The notes under the pieces were generated by a model. The model made no database searches. It had not been told where the DNA came from and worked only from the letters and a program-made list of their open reading frames with translations. From positions 1 through 64,000 of the forward strand of contig NZ_FNEY01000021.1 in the NCBI RefSeq assembly GCF_900100305.1: 64,000 bases of DNA, read 5' to 3'. Both the position numbers and the translations under genes were made by a program. This document shows positions 18,002 through 26,567 of this stretch, in pieces (position 1 is the stretch's first letter; every line of letters begins with the position of its first letter). Origin of the DNA: Paracidovorax citrulli. GTDB taxonomy: Bacteria > Pseudomonadota > Gammaproteobacteria > Burkholderiales > Burkholderiaceae_C.

Positions 18002-18595
18002 ATGAAAGCCTGTCTGTTAGTGATCGACGTGCAGGAGTCGTTCCGCCACCGCCCCTTTTTCTCGGAAGACGGCCTGCCCGCCTACCTCGCGGCGCAGAAC
18101 GCGCTCATCGAGGGCTGCGAGGCGCGCGGCATTCCGGTCGTGCGGATACTGCACAGCGATGGTCCCGAAGAGGCATCGAACCCCTTCGCGCCTGCATCCG
18201 GGCATGTACGCCCCCTGGCCGGGCTGGCCGGGTCCGCGCCCGCGGCGGAATTCACCAAGCACCGCCACAGCGCGCTGGTGGGCACCGGCCTGGACGTCTG
18301 GCTCACGCGCCAGGGTATCGGCCGGCTGATCGTGAGCGGCATCCGCACCGAACAGTGCTGCGAGACCACCACGCGCCACGCCAGCGACCTGGGCTGGGAA
18401 GTGGACTATGTGGGCGAGGCCACGCTGACCTGGGACATGCGCCAGCCCGACGGCCGGGTGCTGACGGCGGCGGACATCCTGGCCCGTACGGAGACCGTGC
18501 TCGCAGGCCGCTTCGCCACCCTGTGCACGGTGGCCCAGGCGCTGTCCCGCGCGGGGGCAGGCACTGAAGCGGCCCTTGCCGGAGAGGCGGCATGA
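18002..18595 (+). CDS. isochorismatase-like cysteine hydrolase
   Basis: A 197-residue alpha/beta hydrolase of the isochorismatase/nicotinamidase superfamily. The catalytic triad can be read as Asp9 in VIDVQESF, the Lys in FTKHRHSALVGT, and the Cys in GIRTEQCCETTTRHASDLG. Members hydrolyse amides such as nicotinamide, N-carbamoylsarcosine or ureidoacrylate, or the ether of isochorismate; the substrate here cannot be told. The stop overlaps the start of the DJ-1/PfpI gene by ATGA, which itself overlaps the regulator gene, so this is the first gene of a three-gene coupled operon. GGGAGATTGCC precedes the ATG. Confidence 0.88.
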   Translation: MKACLLVIDVQESFRHRPFFSEDGLPAYLAAQNALIEGCEARGIPVVRILHSDGPEEASNPFAPASGHVRPLAGLAGSAPAAEFTKHRHSALVGTGLDVWLTRQGIGRLIVSGIRTEQCCETTTRHASDLGWEVDYVGEATLTWDMRQPDGRVLTAADILARTETVLAGRFATLCTVAQALSRAGAGTEAALAGEAA

Positions 18596-19272
18596 GCGCC
18601 GTGGAGGCGATGGACGGGCAACCCCCGCCTGCCTCCATCCGGGTGGCGCTCCTGGCGTTCGACGACGTGGAGGCGCTGGACCTGGCGGGCCCCTACGAGG
18701 TTTTCACCACCGCGGCCCGCCTGCATGCGCGCCATCAGCCCGGCACGCCGCCGCTGTTCGACGTGCGCTGCGTGGCCCGTACGACCGCCGGCGGAGTCGT
18801 CGTGCGGGCGCGCGCAGGCCTGCGCATCGTGCCGGACGGCGATTTCAGCGACGCCGTTCTGCCCGATGTGCTGATCGTGCCGGGCGGCGTGGTGGACGAT
18901 GCCATGCGCTGCCCCGATACCCTCGCCTGGATCGCGCGCGCCGCCGCCAGTGCCCGGGTGACGGCCTCGGTCTGCACGGGCGCCTTCCTGCTCGCGGCCG
19001 CGGGTGTGGTGCGGGACGGCGCGGTCACCACGCACTGGGAGGATGTGGACGACCTGCGCAGGCAGTTCCCGCGGCTCGACGTGCGCACGGGCGTGCGCTG
19101 GGTCCAGCACGGCGGTGCCGGCCGGCTGTTCACTTCGGCGGGCATCAGCGCCGGCATCGACCTGTCGCTGCACCTGGTGGAACGCCTTGCCGGCCGCGCG
19201 CTCGCCGGACGCACGGCCCGCCAGATGGACACGCCCTGGCATCCCGATCCTCAAGGGGTATCGCACGCATGA
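18592..19272 (+). CDS. DJ-1/PfpI family protein
   Basis: A 226-residue protein of the DJ-1/PfpI (class I glutamine amidotransferase-like) fold. VALLAFDDVEALDLAGPYEVF is the usual N-terminal block in GlxA-like members, and the nucleophile elbow is TASVCTGAFLLAAAG with a single Cys; THWEDVDDL after it supplies the His. Stand-alone proteins of this subgroup include isonitrile hydratase (InhA), which turns isonitriles into N-formamides, a plausible but unproven role. It is coupled by ATGA overlaps to the hydrolase before it and to the GlxA-type regulator after it, whose own N-terminal domain has the same fold. Confidence 0.88.
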   Translation: MSAVEAMDGQPPPASIRVALLAFDDVEALDLAGPYEVFTTAARLHARHQPGTPPLFDVRCVARTTAGGVVVRARAGLRIVPDGDFSDAVLPDVLIVPGGVVDDAMRCPDTLAWIARAAASARVTASVCTGAFLLAAAGVVRDGAVTTHWEDVDDLRRQFPRLDVRTGVRWVQHGGAGRLFTSAGISAGIDLSLHLVERLAGRALAGRTARQMDTPWHPDPQGVSHA

Positions 19273-20258
19273 ACGGCGACCGGCCCGGCCCGATCCACGT
19301 CGTCTTCGCCTTGCTGCCCCACAGCCTGGTACTGGACTGGGCCGGCCCGGCGGAAGCGCTGCGCATCGCCAACCAGTGCCTGCACGCGCAGGGGCTGCCC
19401 GAGCGTTTCGTGCTGCGCTTCGCGAGCCCCACGCCGCAATCGGTGACTTCGGTCGGCGCTGTGCTCAGCGGACTGGAGCCCCTGCCCACGGCATGGCCTG
19501 CCGCCGCCTGGGTGGTTCTGATCGGCCTGCCCGGCGCGGCGATCGACGTGGCGACCGCAGAGGCCCGCGCGCTGCTGCACTGGCTGCGCGGCCTGCGGCC
19601 GGAACGGAGACGGCTCGAACTGCTGACCATCTGCGCGGGCTCGGTGCTCGCGGCCCATGCCGGGCTGCTCGCGGGCCGTCGCGCCACCACGCACCACCAG
19701 CACCTCGCGGAGCTGCAGCAGGTGGAACCGCGCTGCGACGTGGTGGCCAACCGGGTCTTCGTGCCGGATGCCCCGCTCTACAGCAGCGCGGGCGTCACCA
19801 CCGGCATCGATCTCGTGCTGCACCGCATCGCGGACGAATGCGGCCCGGCCATCGCCGCGCAGGTGGCTCAGACCATGGTGGTGGCGTTGCGGCGCGGCCC
19901 CCACGACCCGGAGTTCTCGCCGTTTCTCGCCCACCGCAACCACCTGCACCCGGCGCTCCACCGCGTGCAGGACGCGGTGTCGCAGCACCCGGCCGGAGAC
20001 TGGAGCGTTCCGGCCATGGCCGAGGTCGCGCATGCATCGCCCCGCCATCTCACCCGCCTGTTCATCGACCATGCGGGCATCGCCCCCCTGGCCTGGCTGC
20101 GCACCATCCGGCTGGCCACGGCCGAGGCGGCACTGAACACCGGCCACACGGTGACGCAGGCCGCGGCCCTGGCCGGCTTCAGTTCGGACACTCAGCTGCG
20201 CCGGGCATGGCACCGGTTCGGGCGCGGCGGTACGCCGTCGGAGCCGGCCCGCGCCTGA
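19269..20258 (+). CDS. GlxA-family AraC-type regulator
   Basis: A 329-residue transcription factor made of a DJ-1/PfpI-like sensing domain (about 10-190, with LLTICAGSVLAAHAGLLAG at the elbow) and a C-terminal AraC double helix-turn-helix (about 225-320, VPAMAEVAHASPRHLTRLF and TVTQAAALAGFSSDTQLRRA). GlxA regulators control catabolic genes for nitrogen compounds such as glycine betaine, arginine or isonitriles, depending on the member. Because it is the last gene of the operon it regulates, by ATGA coupling to the DJ-1 gene, autoregulation is likely. No binding site could be picked out. Confidence 0.9.
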   Translation: MNGDRPGPIHVVFALLPHSLVLDWAGPAEALRIANQCLHAQGLPERFVLRFASPTPQSVTSVGAVLSGLEPLPTAWPAAAWVVLIGLPGAAIDVATAEARALLHWLRGLRPERRRLELLTICAGSVLAAHAGLLAGRRATTHHQHLAELQQVEPRCDVVANRVFVPDAPLYSSAGVTTGIDLVLHRIADECGPAIAAQVAQTMVVALRRGPHDPEFSPFLAHRNHLHPALHRVQDAVSQHPAGDWSVPAMAEVAHASPRHLTRLFIDHAGIAPLAWLRTIRLATAEAALNTGHTVTQAAALAGFSSDTQLRRAWHRFGRGGTPSEPARA

Positions 20259-20280
20259 GCGCGCTGTTCCGGAACGCCGC

Positions 20281-20662
20281 GTGCGCAAGCACACGCCATC
20301 GGTGGATGCTGCCCTTCAGCCCAAGATTGGTACGGCCGTCAAGCGCGTTCTGAAAGCCGGCGGCTCCGACTTCAGGTTTCCAGCCCTTTCGGGAACTGAG
20401 GCGGCCGCGCTCATGCAGGCTGCCGGCATCGTGAACGAGAACGGGAAGCTCGCGAAGCAATACCCGTGGCGAAAGCAAGGCTGCATTCGACGGCGACAAG
20501 GATCTCCAGATTGCCGTGCAGGATCTGGCCTGCATCAAAGGGGGGTTGCTGGTGCCAGGCGACAAGCTTCTCGGTGACATGGAACTGGCAGAGGCCAGGA
20601 AGCGCCTGGAGGAAGCCGAGAGGCAGCGGACTGCGGCAAGCCCGGCGGGCTACGAAGTAGCG
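20281..20662 (+). pseudogene. frameshifted, truncated gene remnant
   Basis: Two good coding stretches lie in different frames. The first, from 20281, reads MRKHTPSVDAALQPKIGTAV and on through ALSGTEAAALMQAAGIVNENG to about 20465. From there the sensible frame moves to one reading RGESKAAFDGDKDLQIAVQD and then LLVPGDKLLGDMELAEARK, ending in a Glu/Arg-rich helix. The join is around 20460-20470, so a small insertion or deletion has broken the gene. The second part meets the 3' end of dinB without a stop of its own, so the 3' end is also lost. The composition is less GC-rich than the neighbours. I do not recognise the parent family. Confidence 0.6.
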
Positions 20663-21940
20663 TCAGTCGTCGAAGAGCCGCCGCGTCTCCGGCACGCGGG
20701 CCGCCGCCTCGGCCTCGCGTGCTTCCTCATCCGTCAGCAGATTGCCCACGCGCACCCCCAGCAGCCGCAGGCGCTTGTCCAGCGGCACGCGCTTGAGGCA
20801 TTCGCCCGCCGTGCGGCGGATCGCGGCGGCGTCGCGCGTGTAGGCCGCGATGGTCTGGTCGCGCGTGGCGATCCTGAAGTCGTCGTAGCGCAGCTTGATG
20901 CCGATCGTCTTGCCCACGTAGCCCTTGCGGCGCAGGTCTTCGGCCACGCGCTCGCACAGGTCGGTGAAGATGCGGCCGAGTTCCGCGCGGTCGCGCACGG
21001 CGTGCAGGTCGCGGTCGAAGGTGGTCTCGCGGCTCATGGAGACGGGCTCGCTCTCGGTCACCACGGCCCGGTCGTCGCGCCCCCAGGCGGCCTCGTGCAG
21101 CCAGGCGCCGTACGCCTTGCCGAAGGTGCGCACCAGCCAGTCGCGCGGGCGCGCCGCGAGGTCGCCGATGGTGTGGATGCCGTAGGACTGCAGTTTGGCG
21201 TCGGCCTTGGGGCCGATACCGTTGATCTTGCGGCAGGCCAGCGGCCAGATCGCCGCCTGCAGGTCGCCCTCGTGCACGATCGAGATGCCGTTGGGCTTGT
21301 TGAATTCGCTCGCCATCTTGGCGATGAGCTTGTTGGGCGCGACGCCGATCGAGCAGGTCAGGCCCGTGACCTCGAAGATGCTTTTCTGGATGAGCCGCGC
21401 GAGCACCCGCCCGCCCTCGCGCTGGCCCCCGGGCACCGCGGTGAAGTCGATATACACCTCGTCCACGCCGCGGTCTTCCATGACGGGGGCGATGGAGAGG
21501 ATCACGTCCTTGAACTGCCGCGAGAAGCGCCGGTAGGACGCGAAATCCACCGGCAGCAGGATGGCCTGCGGGCACAGCCGCGCCGCCTTCATCAGGCCCA
21601 TGGCCGAGCCCACGCCGAACTGCCGGGCCGGGTAGGTGGCGGTGGTGATCACGCCCCGGCCCACGTAGTCGCGCAGCAGCGGAAAAGCCTCCACCGGGAT
21701 CTCGGACTCGCGGCCGGCATAGGCCCGGGCGAGTGCCTCGTCCTCGCTCCGGCGGCCGCCGCCGATGACGGCCGGCAGGCCCTTGAGCTGCGGATAGCGC
21801 AGCAGCTCGACCGAGGCGTAGAAGGCATCCATGTCCAGGTGAGCGATGCGGCGCGGCAGGGACGCCGCCGCCGCGCCGGCGGGAAGGGCCGCGGCCTGCG
21901 GCTGCGCGGACGTGTCAGGGGATGCGCTCACGGAACGCAT
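20663..21940 (-). CDS. dinB: DNA polymerase IV (Y-family)
   Basis: A translesion polymerase of up to 425 residues that extends mismatched or damaged ends with low fidelity. The catalytic carboxylates are in RIAHLDMDAFYASVELL and in GVDEVYIDFTAV; the SIGVAPNKLIAKMASE and INGIGPKADAKLQSYG blocks are the palm/thumb motifs, and the C-terminal little-finger domain begins near residue 300. It lacks a QLSLF-type clamp motif at the very end (ends ETRRLFDD). The ATG at 21940 lies inside a GCACAAT -10 element; the GTG at codon 4 (21931) begins seven bases after that element and is a plausible leaderless start. Confidence 0.93.
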   Translation of the reverse strand: MRSVSASPDTSAQPQAAALPAGAAAASLPRRIAHLDMDAFYASVELLRYPQLKGLPAVIGGGRRSEDEALARAYAGRESEIPVEAFPLLRDYVGRGVITTATYPARQFGVGSAMGLMKAARLCPQAILLPVDFASYRRFSRQFKDVILSIAPVMEDRGVDEVYIDFTAVPGGQREGGRVLARLIQKSIFEVTGLTCSIGVAPNKLIAKMASEFNKPNGISIVHEGDLQAAIWPLACRKINGIGPKADAKLQSYGIHTIGDLAARPRDWLVRTFGKAYGAWLHEAAWGRDDRAVVTESEPVSMSRETTFDRDLHAVRDRAELGRIFTDLCERVAEDLRRKGYVGKTIGIKLRYDDFRIATRDQTIAAYTRDAAAIRRTAGECLKRVPLDKRLRLLGVRVGNLLTDEEAREAEAAARVPETRRLFDD

Positions 21941-22005
21941 TGTGCCGCGCCCGCCCGGCGCCTGCAGCGCACCGCGGCGTGCCCCGCCGCGGCCCGGGCA
22001 TTCGT

Positions 22006-22533
22006 TCAGCGGACGGTGATGATGTCGCGGTGCATGGGCGCCAGGAGCGCCAGCAGCCGGCTCTGCTGCGCGAAGGGAATGCCCTCGGCGTCCATGGCAT
22101 CCTGCAGCAATTCCACCAGCACGTTGAAATCGCTCCGGCGGATGCGCAGGTCGGCATGGGCGTCCTTCATGCTGACGCCTTCGTATTCGCAGGGCCCGCC
22201 GGTCACCACGCACAGTTGCGCGGCGATGCTGTCCTTGAGCGCGCGCGGGCGCACCCCCTTGAAGATCGGGCCGATCTGCGGATGCACGACGGCGGCATCG
22301 ATGAGCCGGTCCACCACGCGGGCGATGCGCTCGCGCCCGCCCAGCGCTTCGTAGAGGCCGGGGGGTGCCGGCAGCACCGAGGTATCGACCGGCTGGCGCG
22401 GGACCGGCGGGGGAATGAGGAGGGCCTGGGTCGGCGGCGCGTCCTGCGCATGGGCAGGCACGATGGCGCCCGGCAGGCCGCCGCAGGCGAGAAAGGCCGC
22501 GCCCGCGGCCACGGCGTAACGGAGGAAGATCAT
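22006..22533 (-). CDS. exported group 1 truncated haemoglobin
   Basis: A 175-residue protein with a signal peptide (MIFLRYAVAAGAAFLA, cleavage near AHAQ) followed by a Pro-rich linker and a truncated-haemoglobin domain from about residue 52. LYEALGGRERIARVVDRLID is the N-terminal helix pair and VSMKDAHADLRIRRSDF carries the proximal haem-binding His. Group 1 globins bind O2 or NO; most are cytosolic, so export to the periplasm is unusual. Start chosen at 22533 because AGGAA precedes it; a start at 22554 has no ribosome site. It follows the DUF3034 gene with only a few bases between, so they are one operon. Confidence 0.85.
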   Translation of the reverse strand: MIFLRYAVAAGAAFLACGGLPGAIVPAHAQDAPPTQALLIPPPVPRQPVDTSVLPAPPGLYEALGGRERIARVVDRLIDAAVVHPQIGPIFKGVRPRALKDSIAAQLCVVTGGPCEYEGVSMKDAHADLRIRRSDFNVLVELLQDAMDAEGIPFAQQSRLLALLAPMHRDIITVR

Positions 22534-22555
22534 GGAGTGGTTCCTGCCGCGCATG

Positions 22556-23512
22556 TCAGTAGGCCGCCTGCAGCGACAGGTAGGCGCCGCGCTGGCGCCG
22601 GTAGGCGGTCACGCCGGGCACGACGCGGCCCAGATCGACGTAGGCCAGCGTGATGGAAAGGTGCTTGCTGGGCGCCCAGACCACGAAGATGTCGCGCCAG
22701 TCGTCCTCGCGCAGCGCATCACCGAGCCCCGCGGCGCGGCCCAGCGCCCGCAGGTTGTCGGGCTTGAAGCGCCATTCCGCGCCCACCGCCAGGTCGCGGC
22801 GCAGCAGATACGCCACGGAGAACTCCGGCTGCAGCGAGCGCCCCGACCTGGCCGGTCCGCGGCCACCGAAGCCCAGCAGGCCGTTCTGGTTGGCGTTGGT
22901 GGAGCGCAGCGTGGCGTGCACCAGCAGATTGCGGTCGAGCAGCAGCTTGGTGGCGCTCACATAGACATCCGTGCCCTTGGTGTCCGCGCCGAGGAACTGG
23001 ATCACGCTGCCGGCCGATGCCGGGTGCAGCCGCTTGTGCTCCATCCCCACCGAAATCTGCGGCATGGGCGAATCGGTGTCGAGGATGGCGTCGCCAACCA
23101 GCCGCACCTTGGCGCCGACGATGTCCATCTTGAGGTGCAAATCGGGCTCCACGCCGAACGGTGCCACGGCATTGAGCGCGGATGCGGGCGCCGCGCCGAA
23201 ATCCTGGCGCGCCACGGACAGCTCCACCCGGTCGTACAGGCCGAGCGCGAGGCCCGAGCTGGTCAGGCCGTAGTCCCGCGTGCGCAGCCGCGTGGCGAAG
23301 GCGCTCACGCCGATCTCGCCCTCCGTCGCGTTGGTGCCGATCACGGCCCAGGGCGTGAGGCCCCCGCCCGCGGCACCGGAGATGGAACTCACGCCGCCGG
23401 TGAGCGGCAGCTTGCCTGTTTCCGCCCCGCCGGGGGCGGACAGCGCCATGCCGAGCATGGCCAGCACGGGCGCGCGGAATGCCCGCATCGCGAGCCTGCG
23501 ACGAAACCTCAT
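22556..23512 (-). CDS. DUF3034 family outer-membrane-like protein
   Basis: A 318-residue exported protein. A signal peptide ends near GGAE, followed by GKLPLTGGVSSISGAAGGGL, the opening I recall for DUF3034. The rest is a succession of alternating polar/hydrophobic strands (GEIGVSAFATRLRTRDYGLT, LVHATLRSTNANQNGLLGF, LSITLAYVDLG) ending in an aromatic residue (LSLQAAY), which fits a beta-barrel of the outer membrane. A perfect AGGAGG lies seven bases before the ATG, so expression is likely strong. It is the first gene of an operon with the exported globin. No function has been shown for the family. Confidence 0.83.
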   Translation of the reverse strand: MRFRRRLAMRAFRAPVLAMLGMALSAPGGAETGKLPLTGGVSSISGAAGGGLTPWAVIGTNATEGEIGVSAFATRLRTRDYGLTSSGLALGLYDRVELSVARQDFGAAPASALNAVAPFGVEPDLHLKMDIVGAKVRLVGDAILDTDSPMPQISVGMEHKRLHPASAGSVIQFLGADTKGTDVYVSATKLLLDRNLLVHATLRSTNANQNGLLGFGGRGPARSGRSLQPEFSVAYLLRRDLAVGAEWRFKPDNLRALGRAAGLGDALREDDWRDIFVVWAPSKHLSITLAYVDLGRVVPGVTAYRRQRGAYLSLQAAY

Positions 23513-23757
23513 GGGACCCACCTCCTGGAGCGCAGTATGCCAGCGCCCCCGCTGGCGCGGTACCCCGGACCACCCCGCCCCATCACTACGGGGAATCCCG
23601 AAGCAGGGAATCCATCCGCACGGGCCGGACGTAAAGAAGGCGGCTTTCCGAAAACCAGAACTCCAGCCCGGGAAAGCCGGTCGGCCCGCAGGCTTTTGCA
23701 GTGCGCGCATCTCCGCAGCGCCCCTGCCCTTTCCCATCACCACCAAGGAGTGTTCCC

Positions 23758-24306
23758 ATGCGAATCCATCTTCCCCTCGCGATCGTCGCCACCCTGGGCC
23801 TGGCGGCCTGCAGCCACATGGGCAGTGCCCCGATGGGCGCGTTCTCGCAGGCATCCCTGCCCGCGGCGGTGCAGGTGCCCGCCGGCCACAAGGTGGCCCT
23901 GGAAACCGTGGGCAAGGGAGAAATCACGTACGAATGCCGCGCCAAGAAGGACATGGCGGGCGACTTCGAATGGGTGTTCGTCGGCCCGGACGCGAAGCTC
24001 CATGACCGCAGGGGCGCGGTGGTGGGGCGCTATTGGGGCCCGCCCGCCACCTGGGAAAGCAGCGACGGCTCCAAGGTGACCGCCACGCAGGTGGCCGTGG
24101 CGCCCGCCGGCACGGGCAACATCCCGCTGCAGCTGGTCAAGGCGAACCCCGCCACGGGCATGGGGGCGATGCAGGGCGTGGCCTACATCCAGCGCGTGGC
24201 GACCCAGGGCGGCGTGGCGCCGGCCATGCCCTGCGCGGCGGGCAACGCCGGGCAGAAGCAGATCGTGAAGTACCAGGCCGACTACATCTTCTGGCGCGCC
24301 GCCTGA
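23758..24306 (+). CDS. DUF3455 domain lipoprotein
   Basis: A 182-residue protein with a lipoprotein signal (LAIVATLGLAAC, Cys at residue 18). After the lipobox the body contains YECRAKKDMAGDFEWVFVGP, WGPPATWESSDGSKV and a final beta strand ending YIFWRAA; this order matches the DUF3455 family, described in bacteria and fungi as small secreted proteins of unknown function. Two cysteines (ECRAK and MPCAAG) may form a disulfide. AAGGAG sits at good distance from the ATG. It is a single-gene unit closed by the terminator at 24332. Confidence 0.82.
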   Translation: MRIHLPLAIVATLGLAACSHMGSAPMGAFSQASLPAAVQVPAGHKVALETVGKGEITYECRAKKDMAGDFEWVFVGPDAKLHDRRGAVVGRYWGPPATWESSDGSKVTATQVAVAPAGTGNIPLQLVKANPATGMGAMQGVAYIQRVATQGGVAPAMPCAAGNAGQKQIVKYQADYIFWRAA

Positions 24307-24331
24307 AGCGCATCGGCCGGTCCGGATGAGG

Positions 24332-24365
24332 AAAGGCCCCGGGCCTCGCGGCGCCGGGGCCTTTT
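24332..24365. terminator. bidirectional terminator between convergent genes
   Basis: A 10-bp perfect stem AAGGCCCCGG / CCGGGGCCTT (24333-24342 and 24354-24363) has T residues after it on the plus strand and a T-containing flank (CTTTCCTC) on the minus strand. It lies between the DUF3455 gene and the chemoreceptor gene and can serve both. Confidence 0.85.
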
Positions 24366-24378
24366 GCCGCACGGCGGA

Positions 24379-26307
24379 TCAGGCGCTCGCGTTCAGCCGG
24401 AACATGGCCACGGTATCGACCAGCTGCTGGGCCTGCGACTTCAGGCTGCTGGCCGCCGCGGCACTTTCCTCCACCAGCGCCGCGTTCTGCTGGGTGGCGT
24501 TGTCCATCTGGCTCACGGCCTCGCCCACCTGGGCCACGCCCTCGCTCTGCTCCACGGTCGCGGAGGTGATCTCGCCCACGATGCCGCTCACCTTGCGGAT
24601 CGAATCCACGATCTCGGTCATGGTCGTGCCGGCCTGATCCACCAGTGCCGTGCCGCTCTGCACCTGGGCGACACTGGCCGTGATCAGTTCCTTGATCTCC
24701 TTGGCGGCGCTGGCGCTGCGCTGCGCGAGACTGCGCACCTCGCCCGCGACCACCGCGAAGCCGCGGCCCTGCTCACCCGCGCGGGCCGCCTCCACGGCCG
24801 CGTTCAGCGCCAGGATGTTGGTCTGGAACGCGATGCCGTCGATCACGCCGATGATGTCGCCGATGCGCGCCGAACTGGTATGGATGCCGCGCATCGTCTC
24901 CACCACCTGCTGCACCACGGTGCCGCCCTGCGCGGCCACGCCGGCCGCGCTGCGCGCGAGCTGGTCCGCCTGCCGCGCGTTGTCCGCGTTCTGCCGTACG
25001 GTGGAGCCCAGCTCCTCCATGGACGCAGCCGTCTGCTCCAGTGCGCTGGCCTGGCTTTCGGTGCGCTGGCTCAGGTCGGCGTTGCCCTGCGCGATCTGCA
25101 CGCTGGCACTGGCCACGTTCTCGGCATTGAGCCGCACCGTGCCCACCACCGTCCCGAGCTTGCGGGTCATGGCGGCGAGCGCGTGCAGCAGCCGGGCCAC
25201 CTCGTCGCGGCCCTGGGGCTCGACCTGCGCGGTCAGGTCGCCGTCCGCCACGGCCTCGGCGATCCGCACGGCCTCATCGATGGAACGCGTGGTGGCGCGC
25301 GTGACCATGGCCATGATCCACAGCGCCGCCGCCGCCAGCGCCGCCAGCACCGCCCCCAGCACCAGCATGCTCTGGCGCATCCGCGCGATCTGGCTGTCCA
25401 GCGATTGCTCCAGCACATCGAACGACACGCCCACCAGCTCGAACTGGGTGTCGATGATGCGGGTCATGCGCGCGACCCAGTCGGTGGACGGCATGCTCAA
25501 CACGTCGGCCTTCACGATGTTGTCGTCGGCCAGCTTGAACCCTTCCTGGGCCGCGGCCAGCGCGGCGTCCCGGGCCTTCTCCACCGTGGCCGGCAGGCTG
25601 CCGCCGGCCGCCAGCTCGAGCGCCTTGCGGGCATCGCCGTAGTATTTGCGCACCCGGTCGGACAGCGCCTCGATGCGCGCCCGCTCCTCCGGAGCGACTT
25701 CGCCGCGCGCCAGCACCAGCGCGCCGCGCGCCCGCATCTGGCCCAGCGATTCCGTGAGCTGGGGCAACTGCCCCAGAACGGCCTTCTGCAGGTAATGCGT
25801 CCGGATGTCGGTATCGCGCGCCAGGCCGGAGCTGTTGGCCACGTCGTCGATGAGCCCGAGCATCCGCTCGATGAGCGCCGCGTGCATGCGGTTGCTGTCC
25901 GCGCCGCGCAAGGTCTTGCCCGCCACGCCGGAGGCCAGCGTGTTCCAGTCGCCCTGGATGCTGTCGAGCCGCTGGCCCAGGGCGCTGTCGCCCAGCCCCG
26001 CGAGGACCTGCTTCGCGCGGCCGATGGAGGCCTCGACCTCCGCCTGCTTGGCCTGGCGCGGTGCCGCGGCAGAGTCCGTCCCCCCGAGCAGGGATGCCGA
26101 CAGTCCGCGATGTTGCTGGGTCAGCTGAAGCAGCTTGAGCAGTTCGCGCGCCGGAGCCAGCCCGTTGCGTTCCTGCAGCGCCGTCTGGATGTCGGCCAGC
26201 GTGGTGCGCATCAGCAACACGGTAGGCAGGAGGAACATCGCGAAAGCAATGCATCCGATCAGCACGAACTTGCGTGAAAACTTCAGGTTGCCGATCCAGT
26301 GGGTCAT
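24379..26307 (-). CDS. methyl-accepting chemotaxis protein
   Basis: A 642-residue chemoreceptor. One membrane segment lies at residues 12-32, a helical periplasmic sensor follows (about 35-305, with LLQLTQQHRGLSASLLGG, like the nitrate/nitrite-sensing NIT-type helical bundle), then a second membrane segment (about 310-332), a HAMP domain (MAMVTRATTRSIDEAVRIA), and the signalling hairpin with [20 protein letters not shown] at its tip. It controls CheA phosphorylation and flagellar rotation. Start at 26307 was chosen because the longer frame to 26460 has no signal anchor or ribosome site. The C-terminus ends FRLNASA and has no CheR/CheB-binding pentapeptide, unlike the second receptor at 31305. 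Confidence 0.9.
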   Translation of the reverse strand: MTHWIGNLKFSRKFVLIGCIAFAMFLLPTVLLMRTTLADIQTALQERNGLAPARELLKLLQLTQQHRGLSASLLGGTDSAAAPRQAKQAEVEASIGRAKQVLAGLGDSALGQRLDSIQGDWNTLASGVAGKTLRGADSNRMHAALIERMLGLIDDVANSSGLARDTDIRTHYLQKAVLGQLPQLTESLGQMRARGALVLARGEVAPEERARIEALSDRVRKYYGDARKALELAAGGSLPATVEKARDAALAAAQEGFKLADDNIVKADVLSMPSTDWVARMTRIIDTQFELVGVSFDVLEQSLDSQIARMRQSMLVLGAVLAALAAAALWIMAMVTRATTRSIDEAVRIAEAVADGDLTAQVEPQGRDEVARLLHALAAMTRKLGTVVGTVRLNAENVASASVQIAQGNADLSQRTESQASALEQTAASMEELGSTVRQNADNARQADQLARSAAGVAAQGGTVVQQVVETMRGIHTSSARIGDIIGVIDGIAFQTNILALNAAVEAARAGEQGRGFAVVAGEVRSLAQRSASAAKEIKELITASVAQVQSGTALVDQAGTTMTEIVDSIRKVSGIVGEITSATVEQSEGVAQVGEAVSQMDNATQQNAALVEESAAAASSLKSQAQQLVDTVAMFRLNASA

Positions 26308-26387
26308 GGCTTGAAACTTTTGGTAATTGAATGCATTCTTGCCATAAACAGCAAAAATGGGAAAACGGGAGCTCATTCCCCAAAAAC

Positions 26388-26414
26388 GGGAAAAACGCCC
26401 CGTCGAGGGGCGTT
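26388..26414 (-). terminator. terminator for the hydroxyacid dehydrogenase gene
   Basis: On the minus strand an 8-bp stem AACGCCCC / GGGGCGTT with a five-base loop is followed by TTTCCCGTTTTT. It lies about 150 bases past the stop of the leftward gene ending at 26568 and 80 bases before the chemoreceptor ATG, so it separates the two units. Confidence 0.75.
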
Positions 26415-26567
26415 CTTGCACCAATTTTAAGCCTTCTCGGTAAAAATTGCTGTAGGTCAACCACTAACCCTGAAAAGCTGGTCTAAATGAAAATACATTT
26501 CGTTTCTTATTAATTATTTTTTGGCTCGCCCGCCATCTCTCTCTCTACGGCGTCCCCGATGGCACTT

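Noticed and set aside
26308-26567. A FliA (sigma-28) promoter before the chemoreceptor genes at 24379 and 31305
   Set aside because: I looked for a TAAA/TCAAG-N-GCCGATAA arrangement upstream of both and found none convincing.
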